Source: Sulfitobacter alexandrii | GTDB lineage: Bacteria > Pseudomonadota > Alphaproteobacteria > Rhodobacterales > Rhodobacteraceae | Assembly: GCF_001886735.1 (NCBI RefSeq) | Contig: NZ_CP018076.1 | Coordinates: 124,001-188,000, forward strand | DNA: 64,000 nucleotides | Reading direction: 5' to 3' | Notes under the pieces: model-generated | Seen by the model: the letters and a program-made list of their open reading frames with translations, nothing else | The model's database searches: none | Told to the model about the DNA's origin: nothing | Part shown: positions 60,112-64,000 of the stretch, piece by piece | Position numbering within the stretch: position 1 is the first letter of the stretch | How the letters are laid out: each line of letters opens with the position of its first letter | Program-made: the position numbers and the translations under genes

Positions 60112-60558
60112 TCAGTTTGTCTGCGTCTCGGTGCCCATCCCAGTGCCGCCGCCCAGCTGTTGCCGGACTGCGGCGGCGAATTCCTGTTCCGTGACCTGCA
60201 ATTCCAGTTCACCTTCCGCGTTCAGCCGGTCCGGGCTCTGGATCGCGACCCGTCCGCCCTCGACCTCGTATGCGTCGGCCAGTGCGATCTCATAGCGGTT
60301 GGTCCCGTCTTCGAGGGTTGTCATCGTCTGGATCTGCCCGATGACGGCATCGTCCGACGTGACGGCGACAGCCGTACCGTTTTCGATGGCTTCCGCCGAC
60401 GCCATGTCCTCTGCCGGAGCGTCCGGCGCGGCCTGCGTGACCGGCGTTTCGGGTTCCGGTGACGTCTCCGGCGCCTCTTGCGCCATGAGCGGCATGGCGA
60501 ATGCGGCGGCAAGCGCCGTGGAGCCGACAAGGGTACGTGTGGTTTTCGAGAAGGTCAT
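60112..60558 (-). CDS. exported acidic hypothetical protein
   Basis: 148 residues from the ATG at 60558 (AAAGGAAAAACG upstream). It has a signal peptide (TLVGSTALAAAFAMPLMA), then a Pro/Glu/Thr-rich linker (QEAPETSPEPETPVTQAAPD), then a small domain DDAVIGQIQTMTTLEDGTNRY ending ELELQVTEQEFAAAVRQQL. The domain's strand pattern resembles PRC-barrel-like exported proteins common in this group, but I would not name it. Periplasmic by prediction. Single-gene transcript with its own terminator. Confidence 0.7.
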   Translation of the reverse strand: MTFSKTTRTLVGSTALAAAFAMPLMAQEAPETSPEPETPVTQAAPDAPAEDMASAEAIENGTAVAVTSDDAVIGQIQTMTTLEDGTNRYEIALADAYEVEGGRVAIQSPDRLNAEGELELQVTEQEFAAAVRQQLGGGTGMGTETQTN

Positions 60559-60823
60559 CGTTTTTCCTTTCAGTCGCGTTGGCTTTGAACTGGCAGAAGT
60601 GCTGCCGGTCGTGGTGCCCAACACCGACATGGGCACGATGTTTCGACCCTGCCAAGCACTCGGCGTCGTTCTGCCCAGATCGGGGTGCTTCGGCGGCGCT
60701 TTGCTGGCAAGGCCGGACCGGAGGGGCCCCAAGGGGCTTGAATTCCGGTGAGCTGAAGGGAACGGGTTACGGAATCTTAGGCGGAGGATGGCAGGGTACC
60801 GGTCTTTTCTTGCCGGAGCCGAA

Positions 60824-61591
60824 ATGCGCCTGACCGTTCCCGTCCTCCTTGCCGCGTTGAGCGGCCTGCCTCTGGCGACCGCGGGCCTGGCGGAGAGCAG
60901 CTCGTTGTTCGTGCCGGGAATATGGGGGGGTGCGGCGGCCGGTCTCATTTCGGTGCGCGCGCCGGACCATACCGATGGCGGTTCCAGCCTGTTCGCAGGC
61001 CGCGCGCCCCGGGGATTGTTCGCACAGCCGCCCGTGGCACCGCCGGGCAAGCCGCGGGCCGCGCCGATGACGGCTGGGTCCGACGTTCAAATCATCAGGG
61101 CGCTGATCGAGGAGGCGGAATCGCGCCGTGACGGGTACGACGCGGTCCAGCACGGCGCGCGGATCAGACCTCCCCGGCGGCCGACACAGATGAGCCTGGC
61201 CGAAATCTACCAGTGGATCGAGGAAACGCCGGGACAACCCCACGCCATCGGGCGATACCAGTTCATCCCGGCCACCCTGCGCCGTGTTGCGGGCAAGCTG
61301 GGTGTCGCACCTCGGGCGCGATTCTCCGCCGGGCTGCAGGACAGGCTGGCGGACGTCCTGCTGGCCGAGGCGGGATTGCAGTCGTTTCGAGAAGGGGAGT
61401 TGGGCCGCGTCGACTTCATGAACAACCTGGCGAAGATCTGGGCCGGTTTGCCCAATGCATCGGGCCGGTCGCATTATCACGGTCACGCGGGAAACCGTGC
61501 GTCGATCACATGGGAGCGGTTCGAGGCGGAGATGAGGCGGATCGACCCGGCGGTCGCCCTGGCACAGGCCGGGACCGCCCCCTCACCCTAA
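60824..61591 (+). CDS. exported endolysin-like (GH104-type) muramidase or transglycosylase
   Basis: 255 residues from the ATG at 60824 (GGAG upstream) with a signal peptide (LLAALSGLPLATAGLAES). The C-terminal domain looks like the lambda-endolysin/GH104 fold: DVQIIRALIEEAESRRDGYD with the expected catalytic Glu, IGRYQFIPATLRRVA, then KIWAGLPNASG. A Pro/Arg-rich linker of about 80 residues precedes it. No phage genes adjoin it, so it is a host cell-wall enzyme or a domesticated endolysin. Confidence 0.7.
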   Translation: MRLTVPVLLAALSGLPLATAGLAESSSLFVPGIWGGAAAGLISVRAPDHTDGGSSLFAGRAPRGLFAQPPVAPPGKPRAAPMTAGSDVQIIRALIEEAESRRDGYDAVQHGARIRPPRRPTQMSLAEIYQWIEETPGQPHAIGRYQFIPATLRRVAGKLGVAPRARFSAGLQDRLADVLLAEAGLQSFREGELGRVDFMNNLAKIWAGLPNASGRSHYHGHAGNRASITWERFEAEMRRIDPAVALAQAGTAPSP

Positions 61592-61615
61592 CCCTCTCCC
61601 CCGCGGGGGAGAGGG
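61592..61615. repeat. 24-base perfect palindrome abutting the stop codon
   Basis: CCCTCTCCCCCG followed by its exact complement CGGGGGAGAGGG begins at the base after the TAA of the endolysin-like gene and lies 30 bases past the gabD stop. It probably forms a hairpin shared by both convergent transcripts. Similar C/G palindromes occur as dispersed repeats in many proteobacteria. Confidence 0.6.
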
Positions 61616-61644
61616 GATGTGTTGCGCCCTTTGCGGGCGGTGGG

Positions 61645-63120
61645 TCAGACGGACATGCAGATGTATTTCATCTCGAGGTAGTCCTCGATGCCGTGATGGC
61701 TGCCTTCACGGCCGAGACCCGATTGCTTCACGCCGCCAAAGGGCGCGACCTCGGTCGAGATGATCCCGGTGTTGACCCCGACGATGCCGTATTCCAGCGC
61801 CTCGGCCACCTTGTAGACCCGGCTCAGATCCTTGGCGTAGAAGTAGGAGGCAAGGCCGAAGATGGTGTCGTTCGCCATTTCGATCACGTCGTCGACATCG
61901 TCGAATTTGAACAGCGGGGCAAGCGGACCGAAGGTTTCCTCCTTGGACACCTTCATGTCCTGGGTGACGCCGGTGATGATGGTGGGGGCGAGGAAATTGC
62001 CTTCCATCTTCTCTTCCTTGGAGCCCAGGATGATCTCGGCCCCTTTCGAGACCGCGTCTTCCACGTGTTCCTTGACCTTTTCGCTGGCATCGCCGTTGAT
62101 CAGCGGGCCGAGTTCCACGCCTTCACCGAAGCCGTCTCCGACCTTCATCTTGCTGACGCGCGCCTTCAGTTTCTCGGCGAAGGCATCGTAGACGCCGGAT
62201 TGCACGTAGATGCGGTTGGCGCAGACGCAGGTCTGGCCGTTGTTGCGGAACTTGCACATGATCGCGCCTTCGACCGCCGCGTCGAGGTCCGCGTCGTCGA
62301 AGACGATGAAGGGTGCGTTGCCGCCGAGTTCCATGGAACATTTCATCACCTGGTCCGCCGCCTGGCGCAGCAGGATCCGCCCCACTTCGGTGGAGCCGGT
62401 GAAGGTCAGCTTGCGGACCGCGGGGTTCTCGCAGAATTCCTTGCCTGCCTCGGAGGAGGAGGACGTCGGCACCACGTTGAACACGCCAGCCGGAATGCCG
62501 GCACGTTCGGCCAGCACGCCCATGACGATGGCGCTGAGCGGCGTTTCCGTGGCGGGGCGCGCCACGAAGGCGCATCCTGCGGCCAGTGCCGGCGCGGCCT
62601 TGCGGGTAATCATCGCGTTGGGGAAGTTCCAGGGCGTGATCGAGGCGGCGACGCCGATCGGCTGCTTGATGACGGTGATGCGCTTGTCGCGCTGGTGGCC
62701 GGGGATCGTCTCGCCGTAGATGCGCTTGGCTTCCTCGCCGAAGAATTCGATGAACGAGGCGCCGTAGGCGATTTCGCCTTTGGCCTCGGCCAGCGGCTTG
62801 CCCTGTTCGGCCGTCAGGATCGTGCCGAGGTCGTCCTGATTTTCCATCATCAGGTCGAACCACTTGCGCAGGACTGCCGCGCGCTCCTTGCCGGTCCAGG
62901 CGGCCCATTCCTTCTGCGCCTTCTCGGCCTGCGCGATGGCGCCGGCGATCTGGGCGCGGCTGAGGTTCGCGATCTTCGCGATCACGTCGCCGCGGGCGGG
63001 ATTGGTCACGTCGAAGGTGCCATCGTCGCCATCGACCCACTTGCCGCCGATGTAGGCACGGGTTTCCAGCAGGGAGGGATCCTTGAGCATGGATTTCAGA
63101 TCGGTCTTGTCGTCGGTCAT
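61645..63120 (-). CDS. gabD: NAD(P)-dependent succinate-semialdehyde dehydrogenase
   Basis: Oxidises succinate semialdehyde to succinate in 4-aminobutyrate breakdown. 491 residues from the ATG at 63120 (GGAGACGAG upstream). Aldehyde-dehydrogenase marks: [35 protein letters not shown], catalytic Glu in [18 protein letters not shown] and catalytic Cys in [14 protein letters not shown], and ending [20 protein letters not shown], the succinate-semialdehyde type. No gabT is beside it. Confidence 0.92.
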   Translation of the reverse strand: MTDDKTDLKSMLKDPSLLETRAYIGGKWVDGDDGTFDVTNPARGDVIAKIANLSRAQIAGAIAQAEKAQKEWAAWTGKERAAVLRKWFDLMMENQDDLGTILTAEQGKPLAEAKGEIAYGASFIEFFGEEAKRIYGETIPGHQRDKRITVIKQPIGVAASITPWNFPNAMITRKAAPALAAGCAFVARPATETPLSAIVMGVLAERAGIPAGVFNVVPTSSSSEAGKEFCENPAVRKLTFTGSTEVGRILLRQAADQVMKCSMELGGNAPFIVFDDADLDAAVEGAIMCKFRNNGQTCVCANRIYVQSGVYDAFAEKLKARVSKMKVGDGFGEGVELGPLINGDASEKVKEHVEDAVSKGAEIILGSKEEKMEGNFLAPTIITGVTQDMKVSKEETFGPLAPLFKFDDVDDVIEMANDTIFGLASYFYAKDLSRVYKVAEALEYGIVGVNTGIISTEVAPFGGVKQSGLGREGSHHGIEDYLEMKYICMSV

Positions 63121-63217
63121 GTATCTCGTCTCCGCTTTTGTCTGTGGCACCCAAAGCAACATTGGCTATGATTGTCCAGTTCCCGTTTGTTTCGGGCCGC
63201 TACCCAAAGGACCATAT

Positions 63218-64000
63218 ATGACGCAGTTTGACGACGCCTACGACAATTCCGGCCACATCGAGGGCGCCGAGACCTTTCCGCCGACCTGGGAAAAGGCGGC
63301 TGCCGCGTTTCGCCGGGATCTGGGTGCGCGGGCGCAGACGGGCGTGTCCTATGGACCGTCGGACCGGCAGGCATTCGACTTCTTCCAGCCGGAAGGCGTG
63401 GCGCGCGGGACCGTCATCTTCGTGCACGGCGGCTACTGGAAGGCGCTGGATCGCAGCTACTGGTCGCATCTGGCGGCAGGGCCTCTCGCGCGGGGCTGGG
63501 CGGTGGCGATGCCCTCCTACGATCTGTGTCCGGACGTGCGGATCAGCGACATCACCACCCAGATCGCCGCCGCGGTGACCGAGATTTCCCGCCGCACCTT
63601 CGGCCCGATCTCGCTTGCCGGGCATTCGGCCGGGGGGCACCTCGTGTGCCGGATGATGGATCCGCTGGTGCTGCCGGCCGAGGTGCGCGACCGGATCCGG
63701 AACATCGTTCCGATCTCGGCCGTAGCGAACCTCGCACCGCTGATGCAGACGTCGATGAACGACATCCTGCGCATCGACACGGCGGAAGCCCAATCGGAAA
63801 GCCCCGTCAACATGAGCCCGCCGCACGGCGTGAACGTGACCGTCTGGGTCGGCGCCGAGGAGCGGCCGGCGTTTCTGGAACAGTCGGAGCATCTGTCCCG
63901 CGTCTGGGGGGCACGGCAGACGGTCGTCGAGGGCAAGCATCACTTCGACGTCATCGATGCGCTGGCGGACCCGGAAAGCGACATGGTGCGGGCGCTTCTG
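63218..64000 (+). CDS. alpha/beta hydrolase, kynurenine-formamidase-like, 3' end cut by window edge
   Basis: At least 261 residues, open at the right edge. AAAGGACC precedes the ATG at 63218. The oxyanion motif HGGYW (residues 70-74) is characteristic of alpha/beta-type arylformamidases, the nucleophile lies in SLAGHSAGGHLV (Ser near 137), and the late FDVIDAL region after HH would supply the catalytic His. Arylformamidase would hydrolyse N-formylkynurenine in tryptophan breakdown; with no kyn genes in view, a broader esterase role is possible. Confidence 0.8.
   Translation, partial: MTQFDDAYDNSGHIEGAETFPPTWEKAAAAFRRDLGARAQTGVSYGPSDRQAFDFFQPEGVARGTVIFVHGGYWKALDRSYWSHLAAGPLARGWAVAMPSYDLCPDVRISDITTQIAAAVTEISRRTFGPISLAGHSAGGHLVCRMMDPLVLPAEVRDRIRNIVPISAVANLAPLMQTSMNDILRIDTAEAQSESPVNMSPPHGVNVTVWVGAEERPAFLEQSEHLSRVWGARQTVVEGKHHFDVIDALADPESDMVRALL

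Noticed and set aside
61213..63171. 652-codon plus-strand frame opposite gabD
   Set aside because: Antisense to a canonical aldehyde dehydrogenase; no start site and no recognisable motif.

Overview
The window is GC-rich and densely coded, and it reads like the chromosome of a marine alphaproteobacterium of the Roseobacter group (Rhodobacteraceae). This is inferred from two TRAP transporter loci, glcDEF, the pxpB-pxpC-pxpA order, leuB/leuD/leuC kept close together with unrelated genes between them, an rsfS-rlmH pair and a ROSE-type RNA thermometer in front of an hsp20 gene. Three tRNA genes are present (Lys-TTT, Arg-CCT, Pro-CGG). I see no rRNA, CRISPR array, insertion sequence or prophage block.

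Layout. 1-888: 3' part-missing dapF and tRNA-Lys. 994-12421: a near-complete type II secretion system (T2SS). gspG-H-I-J-K-L-M and gspC-D-E-F are two blocks on the minus strand, separated by a TPR lipoprotein on the plus strand; the prepilin peptidase gene gspO diverges from gspG. 12516-16839: two exported Sel1-repeat proteins and an exported tail-fibre-like protein, plausible secretion clients. 16969-21853: glycosyltransferase, sulfotransferase and an unusual 1032-residue protein that joins a DUF318-type membrane permease to a seven-motif FG-GAP propeller and an ASPIC/UnbV domain.

21850-29483: an eight-gene minus-strand operon: amino-acid-type FAD dehydrogenase, TRAP transporter (dctP-dctQ-dctM), a BASS-like carrier and 5-oxoprolinase pxpB-pxpC-pxpA. 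29651-37871: GMC oxidoreductase diverging from a second TRAP operon that ends with an IclR regulator, then a YcaQ-family protein and a LacI-family repressor. 37944-41784: an exported hypothetical, a YadA-type trimeric autotransporter with 252-base repeats, tRNA-Arg and an orphan TadG-like protein. 42154-49366: tRNA-Pro, an EamA transporter, leuB, an endonuclease/exonuclease/phosphatase-family gene, membrane proteins, leuD and leuC. 49670-53965: MscS channel, flavin reductase, rsfS, rlmH and small proteins. 54044-64000: glcD-glcE-membrane protein-glcF, trypsin-like protease, hsp20 with thermometer, exported proteins, succinate-semialdehyde dehydrogenase and a 3'-truncated formamidase-like hydrolase.

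Sequence-quality warning. Three genes (pxpC, the second dctQ, the nuclease) are each broken at a run of exactly six G/C, and one extra G/C would restore each frame. A fourth gene (EamA) carries one surplus base, and gspL has no ordinary start codon. These look more like homopolymer sequencing errors than decay, and I annotate the genes across the breaks. All coordinates and motifs were read by eye; no database search was run.
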